A stretch of 64,000 nucleotides of DNA. It comes from Polyangia bacterium (GTDB lineage Bacteria; Myxococcota_A; Polyangia; Nannocystales; Nannocystaceae). The notes under the pieces are model-generated. The model was not told where the DNA came from, ran no database searches, and saw only the letters and a program-made list of their open reading frames with translations. Both the position numbers and the translations under genes were made by a program. The stretch covers positions 1,027,599-1,091,598 of the forward strand of contig JAUIFF010000001.1 in the NCBI GenBank assembly GCA_030429545.1. Reading direction: 5' to 3'. This document shows, in pieces, positions 51,408-59,793 of the stretch (within the stretch, counting starts at the first letter, position 1; each line of letters starts with the position of its first letter).

Positions 51408-51445
51408 AAACGAACTGACCGCGGTAGGCCGCGGTCAGTTTGTTT
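51408..51445. terminator. Bidirectional Rho-independent terminator
   Basis: AAACgAACTGACCGCGG ... CCGCGGTCAGTTtGTTT: a long stem with 4-base loop between the convergent kinase and GD-repeat genes. Confidence 0.88.
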
Positions 51446-51458
51446 CGACAGAGTCGAT

Positions 51459-52160
<702 letters not shown>

Positions 52161-52584
52161 GAAATCTACTCCTTGTTTGCATTGGCATGCCAATGCGCGG
52201 GGAACAAAGCACGGTGGTCTGTGCACGTCAATTGAATGACCTACCTGTAAACATGTTTAGCTCGCCAGTTTTGAAACCTGGTCGAAGGTTCTTGTGTCGG
52301 CATCGATTTGTGAATGATCATCAATATTTATTGCCAGCCTCTTCAGGCTGCGCAGACCCGCTTGAGCGAGGCTCTCCCGGTTCGACCTACATCGGCGCGT
52401 GAGTTACCGAGATCGGTCGATGTTGCGCCTTGCACCGGTCACTCGGCGGGCGAACAGTGGGGCACAGTTGTCAGGATGTGTATACATGAACTGCGGTCTA
52501 TCAAAAACGACAGCGTCATCCATGTGTATACATTGTTGTTGGTCTCGGTCGGCACGCACCGATGGTGCCAACGGATAGTCGTGA
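52161..52584. other. Intergenic region between the GD lipoprotein and tRNA-Arg
   Basis: No gene. It contains two identical ATGTGTATACAT copies at 52476 and 52522. The lipoprotein promoter should be in the left half and the tRNA 3' processing region in the right. Confidence 0.5.
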
Positions 52585-52658
52585 TGCCCACAGCAGGGAT
52601 CGAACCTGCGGCCTACGGTTTAGGAAACCGTCGCTCTATCCAACTGAGCTATGCGAGC
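52585..52658 (-). tRNA. tRNA-Arg (anticodon CCU)
   Basis: The minus strand folds as a complete cloverleaf: acceptor GCTCGCA/TGTGGGC (two G-U pairs), D-arm GCTC..GAGC, anticodon stem ACGGT/ACCGT with loop TTCCTAA (anticodon CCT), variable loop AGGCC, and T-arm GCAGG-TTCGATC-CCTGC. The discriminator is A; CCA is not encoded and would be added enzymatically. Confidence 0.93.
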
Positions 52659-52763
52659 GGAGGAGCGCTATCTAACCAGTTCCCGTGGAGATTTCAAGCG
52701 TGTCGTTTTATCCGCTGCGCCGGCCGTTGTTGGTGAGCTCACGCGAACGGATGTACGTACATG

Positions 52764-52792
52764 AAAAATGGTCGCCCCGTGGCGAGGCGACC
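52764..52792 (-). terminator. Rho-independent terminator of the TerB-like gene
   Basis: On the minus strand GGTCGCC...GGCGACC forms a 7-bp stem followed by ATTTTT, 14 bp past the stop of the gene ending at 52806. Confidence 0.75.
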
Positions 52793-52805
52793 GTCGCCTT
52801 GTGGC

Positions 52806-53369
52806 CTACCCGAGCTCGCGGCGAAATTTGTAAATGGCTTCCTTGCCGAGGGTACGGGCGATTTGCTCGATGAGCTCACGCTCCTCGGCGGCGACCTTGT
52901 TGCCAAGCCCGAGCCCGAGCACACCCCCGCTGGCCCGCGCGACGTCGACACACCAGTCGACGATGTCGGCCCCGGCCTTGGCCTGGGTGACTTCTTTGAG
53001 CAGGGCGAGGGACTCCGATAGAAACTCCTTGGACGGCCGTTCCTCGAGCAGGCTTTCGATCACGCGGAAGGGTTCGCTGCCCTGGATGATCCCGCGGCGC
53101 TCGAGCAGCGCGAGGATCGAGGCCCGCTCCTTTCGAGAAACCGACCCGTCGGCCCACGCGACATGGACCAGAGGCAAGATGTCAAAGACCTTGGCATTTT
53201 CGCCGCTAAACCCGAGGGCGTGGATCCGCTGCGAGATTTCGGACTCGCTGGGGCCTCGGCCCTGGAGCTCGCCGGCAGCCTTGGCCATCCGGCGACGCAT
53301 CTTCTCGCGAAGTTCGAGTTCCTGTTGCTTGAAATAGGTGTCTTCTTCGTTCGTGGGTTTGAGCGGCAT
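52806..53369 (-). CDS. TerB-like protein with basic coiled N-terminus
   Basis: A 187-residue protein. A charged helical N-terminus (YFKQQELELREKMRRRMAKAAGELQ) precedes a TerB-type helical domain: ILPLVHVAWADGSVSRKERASILALLERRGI (about 65-95), with the acidic DGxxxxxE motif typical of TerB metal sites, and later VAAEERELIEQIARTLGKEAI. It lies downstream of nothing obviously related. It probably acts in a stress or envelope complex; the function is not established for this subfamily. Confidence 0.82.
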   Translation of the reverse strand: MPLKPTNEEDTYFKQQELELREKMRRRMAKAAGELQGRGPSESEISQRIHALGFSGENAKVFDILPLVHVAWADGSVSRKERASILALLERRGIIQGSEPFRVIESLLEERPSKEFLSESLALLKEVTQAKAGADIVDWCVDVARASGGVLGLGLGNKVAAEERELIEQIARTLGKEAIYKFRRELG

Positions 53370-53603
53370 GGCGTCCTCGATTAGGTGCCGTTGAACGATG
53401 CAAAACTACCAGGTGAACTTTGGGGTATGTCAATGACCCGTGCCCGAACACGCGGCCATCATCGCGCAGCGTGCCAGGATTGTCGCACCGTTCGCGCGGC
53501 ATAGCCTGTTACGAGCACTTTTGTACATGACGATACAACCACCTGCGCTAGTTGCGTAGTCGACAGGTAGCCGCCGCTCGGGTTTACCGGCCTGTACCTG
53601 CGG
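53370..53603. other. Intergenic gap with no recognised feature
   Basis: It lies upstream of the TerB-like gene and downstream of the choice-of-anchor L gene. I see no gene and only one weak copy of the dispersed palindrome (TGTACCTGCG near 53593). Confidence 0.4.
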
Positions 53604-54806
53604 CTAGCCGATAGGTTCGGTACTCGGTTCGCCCGACGGTTCGCAGCCCCACTTGAAGTTGTCGAGGAACGCGTAGCTGTCGAGGATGGAGTCGGAGAGG
53701 TCGAAGATCGCAAACACCACGGTGATGGTCTCGCCCGGAACGACGCCGGTGGTCGACTGCAGCCACTTGGTGCCGGCGTGTTGGCGCATACAGGTGCCGG
53801 TGAATTCCGGGATGTTTGCGCCCGGATCTGTGTAGGCCAAAAACCCGGCGTTGAGCGAGATCGGATTGCCGTTTTGGTCAAACGAAATATTGCCTGTCCA
53901 CAGCTCCGACGTCAGCCAGCCGATGTACATGTCGTTGAAGTTAGAGCCCGCGTAGGCTGGCCACTCGGTGGTGAAAAATGCGAAGTCGTAGCTAAACGAG
54001 GTCACATCGGGCGGAACTTGGGCGGTAAACCGCATCTCGGTGTAGTCGTTGGCGCTCCCGCCCTGGTTGAATTGCCCGGCGATCGTGTTGGAGCAGTCGC
54101 CCGTCCCGAGCAGCCCCATGTTTTGGGTACAGTCACCGCCGACGTTGTTGGTCATGATCGGGGCGGGGAGGTTGGCTCCCTTGTCGTAGGCTCCGAGATC
54201 ATCGTTGCAATAGGTCGGTCCGAGGTCGGGGTCGAACGCCGGCGTTTGATTGTTGAGTTCGATGACCTTGCCGCTGCCGATCACCGCATAGGCCTGGCCC
54301 TCGCGCGGATTGAACACGACGTTGGCACCAAAACTTGTGCGTACACCTATCGCCTCGGGCGAACCGTCGGTCGAGGCGTTGACCTGAAACTCTCCGGGGC
54401 AGTTGAGACCCATCGCCCGGAACGGATCGGCACTGTTGTCGCACGGGGTGTGTTCGGGAATGCTGCAGCTACAACCTTCGGTACCGGTGTTGGCACACGG
54501 ATCCTCGGTGGTCGAGCCGCTGGTCGTCTCGGGTGGATCGCCGATGTCAAACTTGATGGTGGTCGAGCCGGCATTGCCAGTAGTGCCATCGGTTCCGGAC
54601 CCGTCCGTACCATCGGTGCCATCGGTTCCGGTGCCATCGGTGCCGTCAGTCGCGTCGGTTCCGAGGGTCGAGGGGCCAACTGTGATCGAGACGATGCCGG
54701 GGCCACCTCCCGTCACTTCGCGTCCGTCTTCTGTGCCACTACAACCGCCGGCCAGAACGAAAATTCCCAAACCTAATAATGTTGCATGGACAACCGAACA
54801 CCGCAT
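53604..54806 (-). CDS. Choice-of-anchor L domain lipoprotein
   Basis: A 400-residue lipoprotein: signal peptide LGLGIFVLAGGC (lipobox AGGC), a Gly/Thr/Asp linker (DGTDGTGTDG-like), then a small CANTGTEGCSCSIPEHTPCDNS Cys module. A jelly-roll domain with FNPREGQAYAVIGSGKVIEL, FSYDFAFFTTEWPAYAGSNFND, YIGWLTSELWTG and TITVVFAIFDLSDSILDSYAFLDNFKWGC is the choice-of-anchor L pattern, seen in exported proteins with varied C-terminal anchors. The role in adhesion is inferred. Gene order and spacing do not tie it to the downstream DUF692 operon. Confidence 0.88.
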   Translation of the reverse strand: MRCSVVHATLLGLGIFVLAGGCSGTEDGREVTGGGPGIVSITVGPSTLGTDATDGTDGTGTDGTDGTDGSGTDGTTGNAGSTTIKFDIGDPPETTSGSTTEDPCANTGTEGCSCSIPEHTPCDNSADPFRAMGLNCPGEFQVNASTDGSPEAIGVRTSFGANVVFNPREGQAYAVIGSGKVIELNNQTPAFDPDLGPTYCNDDLGAYDKGANLPAPIMTNNVGGDCTQNMGLLGTGDCSNTIAGQFNQGGSANDYTEMRFTAQVPPDVTSFSYDFAFFTTEWPAYAGSNFNDMYIGWLTSELWTGNISFDQNGNPISLNAGFLAYTDPGANIPEFTGTCMRQHAGTKWLQSTTGVVPGETITVVFAIFDLSDSILDSYAFLDNFKWGCEPSGEPSTEPIG

Positions 54807-54892
54807 GTTGTTGACGCTACAACCAGTGTTCGGGAATGTGGGGAATTCGAGCTGTCGGAGTTTGTGAGTTTACGTCAGTAAGTAACGCTGTT

Positions 54893-55612
54893 TTACAGAC
54901 GTGTCAGTACACCGTGCTCAATCAAGTTTTTTTCGGCTTGGTCGAGTTTCTCGGCCGTTACACCCGGAATCTCGGGAAGTGCTTTGCCACTGCGTTTGGT
55001 CAGCACCAGGAGCCCGAGGAGGTTTGGGTAGAAAACCTGGAGTCGATGGGTCTGCAAGTTTCGAAAGATAATCGTGGGCGTGGGCGTAGGTTCAGGGGGT
55101 TTTGCCTGAGGGTTGCGGACGAGTTCGCGGGCGTACACCGGGATCTTGCCGTCGTACTGTCGTACATACAAACGGTGTTCGAGGCCGTCGGGTCCGAGCT
55201 CTTCGGGCCAGGTTTCGGCGGCTGCGAACACCCGGTACTCCGTCCAATGAAAGTCGGCCAACTGCTCCAGGTCGCTCGGCAGCTTGCCATGGGCCTCGCG
55301 CTTGCCGGCGAGAAAGTCCGGGAATGACTCCGCGAACAGGTTGGGGTCCCAGTGGGCAGGTGGCGGATGGGCTTTTGTGTACGCGTCGACGAGCTCGCCC
55401 CAGCCATGTGGATGTAGTTGCAAGTAACGCGCACGCACGCTCGGAAACATCTCGCGCAGGACCTTCATCATGTTGCGGCGAATGAGTGTGCGATAAAACT
55501 GAAGGCGCTTGCGGCCCGACGGGCTCTTGCCGAGTGTACGTTCGTATGTACGTACATCGACCTCGCCAAGCAGGAGTTTTTGGGTGCTGGCGAAGAACTC
55601 ATTGAGGTTCAT
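54893..55612 (-). CDS. DUF2063/HvfC-family partner of a DUF692 enzyme
   Basis: A 239-residue protein. The N-terminal helical domain (MNLNEFFASTQKLLLGEVD..., KRLQFYRTLIRRNMMKVLREMFPSVRARY) and the downstream ADFHWTEYRVFAA are DUF2063 signatures; the C-terminal half is a mixed domain with NLQTHRLQVFYPNLLGLLVL and IPGVTAEKLDQAEKNLIEHGVL (winged-helix-like). In methanobactin and bufferin clusters the DUF2063-type protein (MbnC/BufC) binds the precursor leader and presents it to the DUF692 oxidase. ATG 55612 overlaps the oxidase stop (ATGA). It is the last gene of the operon. Confidence 0.9.
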   Translation of the reverse strand: MNLNEFFASTQKLLLGEVDVRTYERTLGKSPSGRKRLQFYRTLIRRNMMKVLREMFPSVRARYLQLHPHGWGELVDAYTKAHPPPAHWDPNLFAESFPDFLAGKREAHGKLPSDLEQLADFHWTEYRVFAAAETWPEELGPDGLEHRLYVRQYDGKIPVYARELVRNPQAKPPEPTPTPTIIFRNLQTHRLQVFYPNLLGLLVLTKRSGKALPEIPGVTAEKLDQAEKNLIEHGVLTRL

Positions 55613-56493
55613 GGGACAGCCTCCACACCGCAGACCTCGCGCATGATCTCGCGGGCGCGGTCGGCCTGGTCGAGGACCACGTCGAGGGCGGGAATATCGG
55701 TGTCCCACTCGATCAATGTCGGCACCGGGCCCACGCGTTTGAGAGCTTCGCGGTAAAGCTCCCAAACCTCGTCGATCACCGCCGCGCCGTGATTGTCGAG
55801 CAGCACTTCTCCATCGCGGATGTGGCCCGCGAGGTGGATTTGGACAGTGCGGTCAAGCGGCAGTTCACACAGGGACTGGAGGACATCCTCGCGGTGGTTG
55901 ACGGCATTGACGTAGACATTGTTGACGTCGAGCATCAGCCCGCAATTGGCCTCCTCGAGAATGCCCGTTAAAAATGCTCCTTCGGACATCTCGCTCCCGG
56001 GCATGGTCGCGTAGTAGGAGATATTTTCGAGGGCGAGCGGGCGTTCGATATGGTCTTGGACCTGACGCGCCCGGGTGGCCGCGTGGGTGACAGCTTCGGC
56101 GCACCGCGGCAGTGGCAGTAGGTCGTAAAAGTTGACCCCACCGATCGCCGAAAAGCACATGTGGTCGGTGAAGTAGGGCGGGTCGATCGTTCGCAAGAGG
56201 TCGCGCAGCTGGTCCAAAAAACCCGGGTCGATCGGGTCGGGGCCACCTATCGACATCGACACGCCGTGGCTGACAACAGGCCAACGCTCGTGGCATTTGC
56301 GCAGCATGTCGAGCTGTCGACCCCCGTAACCGATGAAGTTTTCGGGGATGATCTCGAGCCAGTCGAGTTGGCGCTCGGTCTTGAGAATGTCGTTGTAGTG
56401 GGGGCGACGCAAACCAATACCAACGCCCTGGATCTTGCCGAAACCAGGGCGTGTGGTGGAAGGCGGCGACGGATTCAACGTCGGATTATCCAT
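55609..56493 (-). CDS. DUF692 multinuclear non-haem iron oxidase (MbnB/BufB family)
   Basis: A 294-residue TIM-barrel enzyme. Metal-binding segments of the family are visible: SHGVSMSIGG, YFTDHMCFS, LENISYYATMPGSEMSEGAFL, CGLMLDVNNVYVNAVNH, VQIHLAGHIRDGE and LIEWDTDIPALD, supplying the His/Asp/Glu ligands for two or three iron atoms. Known relatives convert cysteines of ribosomal peptides to oxazolone-thioamide (MbnB), thiooxazole (BufB) or other products. It starts right after the heptad-repeat lipoprotein and overlaps the DUF2063 gene. The start is ATG 56493; the in-frame TTG at 56514, just past the lipoprotein stop, is an alternative. Confidence 0.93.
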   Translation of the reverse strand: MDNPTLNPSPPSTTRPGFGKIQGVGIGLRRPHYNDILKTERQLDWLEIIPENFIGYGGRQLDMLRKCHERWPVVSHGVSMSIGGPDPIDPGFLDQLRDLLRTIDPPYFTDHMCFSAIGGVNFYDLLPLPRCAEAVTHAATRARQVQDHIERPLALENISYYATMPGSEMSEGAFLTGILEEANCGLMLDVNNVYVNAVNHREDVLQSLCELPLDRTVQIHLAGHIRDGEVLLDNHGAAVIDEVWELYREALKRVGPVPTLIEWDTDIPALDVVLDQADRAREIMREVCGVEAVP

Positions 56494-56514
56494 ATGTCGC
56501 GGCCTGTCGGTCAA

Positions 56515-57057
56515 TCAGCGTGCACGAAGCATGTTGATACAAGAGTCGACTTCATCGCAGGAGCCCATGATGCACTCGGCCATTTCGGGGCTCGGCTCGG
56601 TGTTCGGTGCCTTCTCGCTCAGGCAGTTGTCCTGGCAGCGGACAAAGCCGTCGCCGTCGGTGAGTCCACACTCAAATCGCTTGGTACACACATCTTCGCA
56701 ATTCGGTGTGTCGTCCCCGCTGCCCGGGATGGCGGGGCAACCGGCGGTGGTGCCGGGGCAGCCGGCGGTGGTGCCGGGGCAGCCAGCGGAGGTGCCGGGG
56801 CAGCCAGCGGAGGTACCGGGGCAGCCAGCGGAGGTACCGGGGCAGCCAGCGGAGGTGCCGGGGCAGCCAGCGGAGGTGCCGGGGCAACCTGCCGAAGTAC
56901 CGGGACAGCCTGCCGAAGTACCGGGACAGCCGGCGGTCGTTCCGGCGGTCGTGCTGTCATCGGTCTCGGTGCCGCCGTCGTCGTCACAGGCCGGCATGGC
57001 AACCAAAGCGGTGCTCATCAATGTTGCAGTCAAAACAGCTTCGAGGTTCTTAATCAT
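56515..57057 (-). CDS. Heptad-repeat Cys lipoprotein, candidate precursor of the DUF692 enzyme
   Basis: A 180-residue protein. The signal peptide (AVLTATLMSTALVAMPAC) has a lipobox-like MPAC, then an acidic Thr stretch. Ten consecutive AGCPGT(S/T) heptads follow (about residues 41-110; 21-bp period in DNA, the last unit reads GCPAIPG), then a Cys-rich C-terminal domain with eight cysteines (NCEDVCTKRFECGLTDGDGFVRCQDNC..., C..C). Every heptad holds one Cys next to Pro-Gly-Thr. It sits directly upstream of the DUF692 gene (1-bp gap to TTG, 21 bp to ATG). The repeat cysteines are the obvious candidates for enzymatic modification. GGAAGAG precedes ATG 57057. Confidence 0.9.
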   Translation of the reverse strand: MIKNLEAVLTATLMSTALVAMPACDDDGGTETDDSTTAGTTAGCPGTSAGCPGTSAGCPGTSAGCPGTSAGCPGTSAGCPGTSAGCPGTSAGCPGTTAGCPGTTAGCPAIPGSGDDTPNCEDVCTKRFECGLTDGDGFVRCQDNCLSEKAPNTEPSPEMAECIMGSCDEVDSCINMLRAR

Positions 57058-57180
57058 GATCTCTTCCCGTCGCGGCAGATTGTGCCTGGCCGCGAGAGTA
57101 CTCGAATCCGCTACAACCGGGGGAATTTTGTGTGAGCTTTGGATGCGGAGTTCTTCATATGCAGTGGAAGCGTGGAAGCC

Positions 57181-58209
57181 CTAGTGCGCGCACTCGTCCA
57201 TTGCTTGGGCGACAAGCCTACGGCCCTGTTGCGAAAGGTGCTTGTACAGATAGTTCCGTGCGCGACACACCGCTTGGGCATGCGGCGAACCCCCGGCGAG
57301 TGCTGCCGCCATGTCAAAGCTGGCCGTTGGGACCCTTTGCTCCGGGCATGTGACGTGCTTACCAGACCGGACGGTCGGCTCTCCTTCAGGGCAGTCGTAA
57401 CGGACAAAGGGATCGTCCCGATTGCGGTCGTGGGGGCGATAGGCCTCGAGGGCGGTTTCGTTGGCGAAGACTGTCGCGGGTGTGTACATGCCGTTGGCAT
57501 CTGTCGCCCGATTGGGCATGCCGCGCGCACGGGCCAGGGCGTTGGTCGGTTTGTTGGCCGGGTGGCACCCAGCACAGTCGCTGATCGAGCGAAACCACTT
57601 GAAGTATTTGCTACGGGCCTCCGGCGACATCGACTTACCCGGCGCTGTGTCACCCAAAAACGCGATCATCTGGGTGTCGACGCGGGTCTTGTGCTCGGGG
57701 TTGTCGCGGACCCACTCAAATCCCCACAGGCGGGCGCCGGGGGCCGGACGTTCGGGGCGAAGCACGCGAAATCGCTGGTGGCCGTCGGCGCCAAAGCGGG
57801 TGCCGCGAACATCTCCCACAAACCGTTTGTCCCCCTCTCCGACGTACTCGACCCGGTCCGAGACCGTCCCCGGGGGAAACAAAAATCGCGGGCCATTAGG
57901 TGTATCTACAATGTCGATTTCCCCCTCCGCGGGGAGCTTGAGCCAGACTTCGATTTGGTCGATCGTGGGACTTCCCGAGGGCAGGCGCACCGGCGGTACC
58001 ATGCGGACGTACCCGGCGCGTGACCAGTAGTCCTCGGGCTTTGCGATCTCGATTTCTTCGAGGGTTGTGCGATTGGCAAGACCCAGGGGGTCCGGCTCGG
58101 GCGTGAGCTCAGGAGCACCGGTGAAGATCACCACGCCGAGCACGACGAGCACGACGACCGCCACTGACGTGGCGAGCAAGAGCCGACGGGTGCGGGGTGG
58201 GCTTGGCAT
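57181..58209 (-). CDS. Membrane-anchored c-type cytochrome-like protein
   Basis: A 342-residue protein with an N-terminal anchor (LLLATSVAVVVLVVLGVVIF), a beta-rich periplasmic region (about 50-200), and a haem motif CAGCH (about 211-215) in SISDCAGCHPANKPTNALAR. Additional cysteines (YDCPEGEPTV, VTCPEQR, AVCRARNYL, DECAH) may form disulfides. The single CxxCH with downstream MYTPATVF could provide a Met ligand. It is in the same orientation between the two heptad-repeat proteins and may supply or accept electrons for the DUF692 chemistry or for metal handling. A terminator lies upstream, so the transcription unit may begin here. Confidence 0.85.
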   Translation of the reverse strand: MPSPPRTRRLLLATSVAVVVLVVLGVVIFTGAPELTPEPDPLGLANRTTLEEIEIAKPEDYWSRAGYVRMVPPVRLPSGSPTIDQIEVWLKLPAEGEIDIVDTPNGPRFLFPPGTVSDRVEYVGEGDKRFVGDVRGTRFGADGHQRFRVLRPERPAPGARLWGFEWVRDNPEHKTRVDTQMIAFLGDTAPGKSMSPEARSKYFKWFRSISDCAGCHPANKPTNALARARGMPNRATDANGMYTPATVFANETALEAYRPHDRNRDDPFVRYDCPEGEPTVRSGKHVTCPEQRVPTASFDMAAALAGGSPHAQAVCRARNYLYKHLSQQGRRLVAQAMDECAH

Positions 58210-58278
58210 GCTGCGGCGACTTTAACAGAGGGACCAAGCGGTGGCGAAGTAGGGGGGCGAACGGTCGCAGGCGACCAG

Positions 58279-58326
58279 TAAAAAAAATTAGCGAGGGCCG
58301 CGTATCTTGTAGATACACAGCCCTCG
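58279..58326 (-). terminator. Rho-independent terminator after the P460-like gene
   Basis: On the minus strand CGAGGGC ... GCCCTCG is followed by CTAATTTTTTTT. A nested hairpin GTATC-TTGTA-GATAC, containing the dispersed palindrome TGTAGATACA, sits in its loop. It separates the P460-like gene from the cytochrome gene, though read-through is possible. Confidence 0.85.
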
Positions 58327-58344
58327 AAACGATGCTGCGCCAGA

Positions 58345-58941
58345 TTATGGAGCTTGTTCGCTGGCCGGAATGCCGCGGACCCAGTCGGCGTTCTCACCCG
58401 CGGGGGAGTGACAACCGATGCAGCTGTCGACGACACCGCTGACCACGATTGTGCCGTCTGTGGCGATCCGACCCCACCACCAGTCGCCGGCTTCGGCGTT
58501 GTAGCCGGCTGCGGCTTTCCACATGGCCGTCCAGCCATCGGGCGAACCGGCTGCGAAGTGCTGCTTGATCAGCAAGGTACCCTGGGCGAACGAGACGTTG
58601 GCCGCGGAGTAGTCTGCCGGGTCGATCGACTTGTAGTCGGCGACCAAAGCGTTGGGCACCCAAATATCGACCTCGTCGGCCGCGTGTTCGGTGGTCAGCG
58701 GATCGAGGTTGACCTTGGTGTAGTCGCCCTGGTCGAAGGCCATGACTTTTTCGACAATCATGGCTTCGTCGACGGCACCGGGGCATCCAGCCGAGGTGCC
58801 TGGGCACCCAGCGGTTGTGCCGGGGCATCCAGCCGTGGTGCCAGCAGTGGTTTCGCCGTCGCCTGAATCACAGCCGCCAGCAGCGAGGGTAGCGGTGGTC
58901 AAGACCGCCGCAGCAAGAATGGAATCAAGATGTTTGAGCAT
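58345..58941 (-). CDS. Cytochrome P460-like lipoprotein with AGCPGT heptads
   Basis: A 198-residue protein. The signal peptide (SILAAAVLTTATLAAGGC) is similar in sequence to that of the ten-heptad protein. ETTAGTTAGCPGTTAGCPGT and a third AGCPG follow. The domain then matches cytochrome P460: TLLIKQHFAAGSPDGWTAMWK, YNAEAGDWWWGRIATDGTIV and a C-terminal CIGCHSPAGENADWV with CxxCH haem site (about 173-177) and a candidate Lys cross-link residue. P460 enzymes oxidise hydroxylamine or bind nitric oxide. AGGAAC before ATG 58941 fixes the start. Confidence 0.88.
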   Translation of the reverse strand: MLKHLDSILAAAVLTTATLAAGGCDSGDGETTAGTTAGCPGTTAGCPGTSAGCPGAVDEAMIVEKVMAFDQGDYTKVNLDPLTTEHAADEVDIWVPNALVADYKSIDPADYSAANVSFAQGTLLIKQHFAAGSPDGWTAMWKAAAGYNAEAGDWWWGRIATDGTIVVSGVVDSCIGCHSPAGENADWVRGIPASEQAP

Positions 58942-59304
58942 GTTCCTGGGGTTTTTGTCGCGGCACAACTTCGGGTCGCGCCGGTTTTGAAGTGAAGGTT
59001 TGGGGAAAGTACGCGCCGATCGTAACGGCATGGGCCGACGACATCGACACGATTGGGTCCTTCGAGTGAACGGAGCGTTCGCCACGAGGTTACATCAGAA
59101 TACAAGAAAAACGTGAAACTCTACGTGCTTGCGATTCGCTCCCAAGAGTCGACATCGCGCGTAAAGCCAGGGAGTTTGCTCTCCTAATGCGCCAGGTGTT
59201 CGGCTTTTGCATGCACGCGAAGACGCCTGGGAACACTCCCGCGAGGGCGTCCAACCAGCTGTGATACGCCTCTTCTCAACTGCCCCATTCGGGTACACTA
59301 CCGC

Positions 59305-59737
59305 GGTGGAACTCGGCTCCATCTACACGCAAAGTGAGAATCAAGCTGGCAAACGAGGTCGTGACTTGCATGCCGATGTCGAGGTGCCCGCGTGGGCGTT
59401 GGGACATCCCGAAGGTGTCGACGTCGATGTTCCCGAGGTCCTGCCGTGCGACGGGCAACAGGTTCGGCGAGCCTGTTTACACGGTTTAGACCTCACTGTG
59501 CACCTACCTGAGCAGTTCCCCGACGGGGCGGCGCTGCGCATGCGGGGTGAGGGTGAGGCGAGTGCCGGGCCAAACGGGGATCTTTACCTTCATATGAAGA
59601 TCGACAGGACACAAAAAAAGATGCCGAGGGTCGCTGACCAGACGACGGCTTCTGGGCCGTCCGGAAACCTTACTGTCGTCGCCGTGCTCGTCAGCCTATC
59701 GGTTGCTGCGGCCGTGGTCTACGCGGTCGCCGGCTAG
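59305..59737 (+). CDS. Tail-anchored DnaJ-C-like domain protein without J domain
   Basis: A 143-residue protein from GTG 59305 (a longer frame starts at ATG 59207). HADVEVPAWALGHPEGVDVDVPEVLPCDGQQ and LTVHLPEQFPDGAALRMRGEGEASAGPNGDLYLHMKID match the C-terminal beta-domain of DnaJ (the polypeptide-binding lobe with GAALRMRGEGxxxxxGxxGDLY). There is no J domain or zinc finger. A C-terminal hydrophobic helix (LTVVAVLVSLSVAAAVVYAVAG) ends the protein, giving a tail-anchored topology. It could hold clients at the membrane without recruiting DnaK. Confidence 0.7.
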
Positions 59738-59793
59738 ATCGGTTGCGACTGCGACCTCTGGGGTGAGATATCGCCTGCTCAGCCGCGGGGACG

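Noticed and set aside
52314..52736. Open frame over tRNA-Arg encoding GIEPAAYGLGNRRSIQLSY
   Set aside because: That peptide is the well-known artefact of translating the antisense strand of a tRNA; the tRNA explains the sequence.
56161..57135. 324-codon open frame antisense to the heptad lipoprotein and DUF692 gene, with GGAGAASGG repeats
   Set aside because: It is the mirror of the 21-bp repeat; the minus strand has signal peptide, ribosome site and recognised domains.
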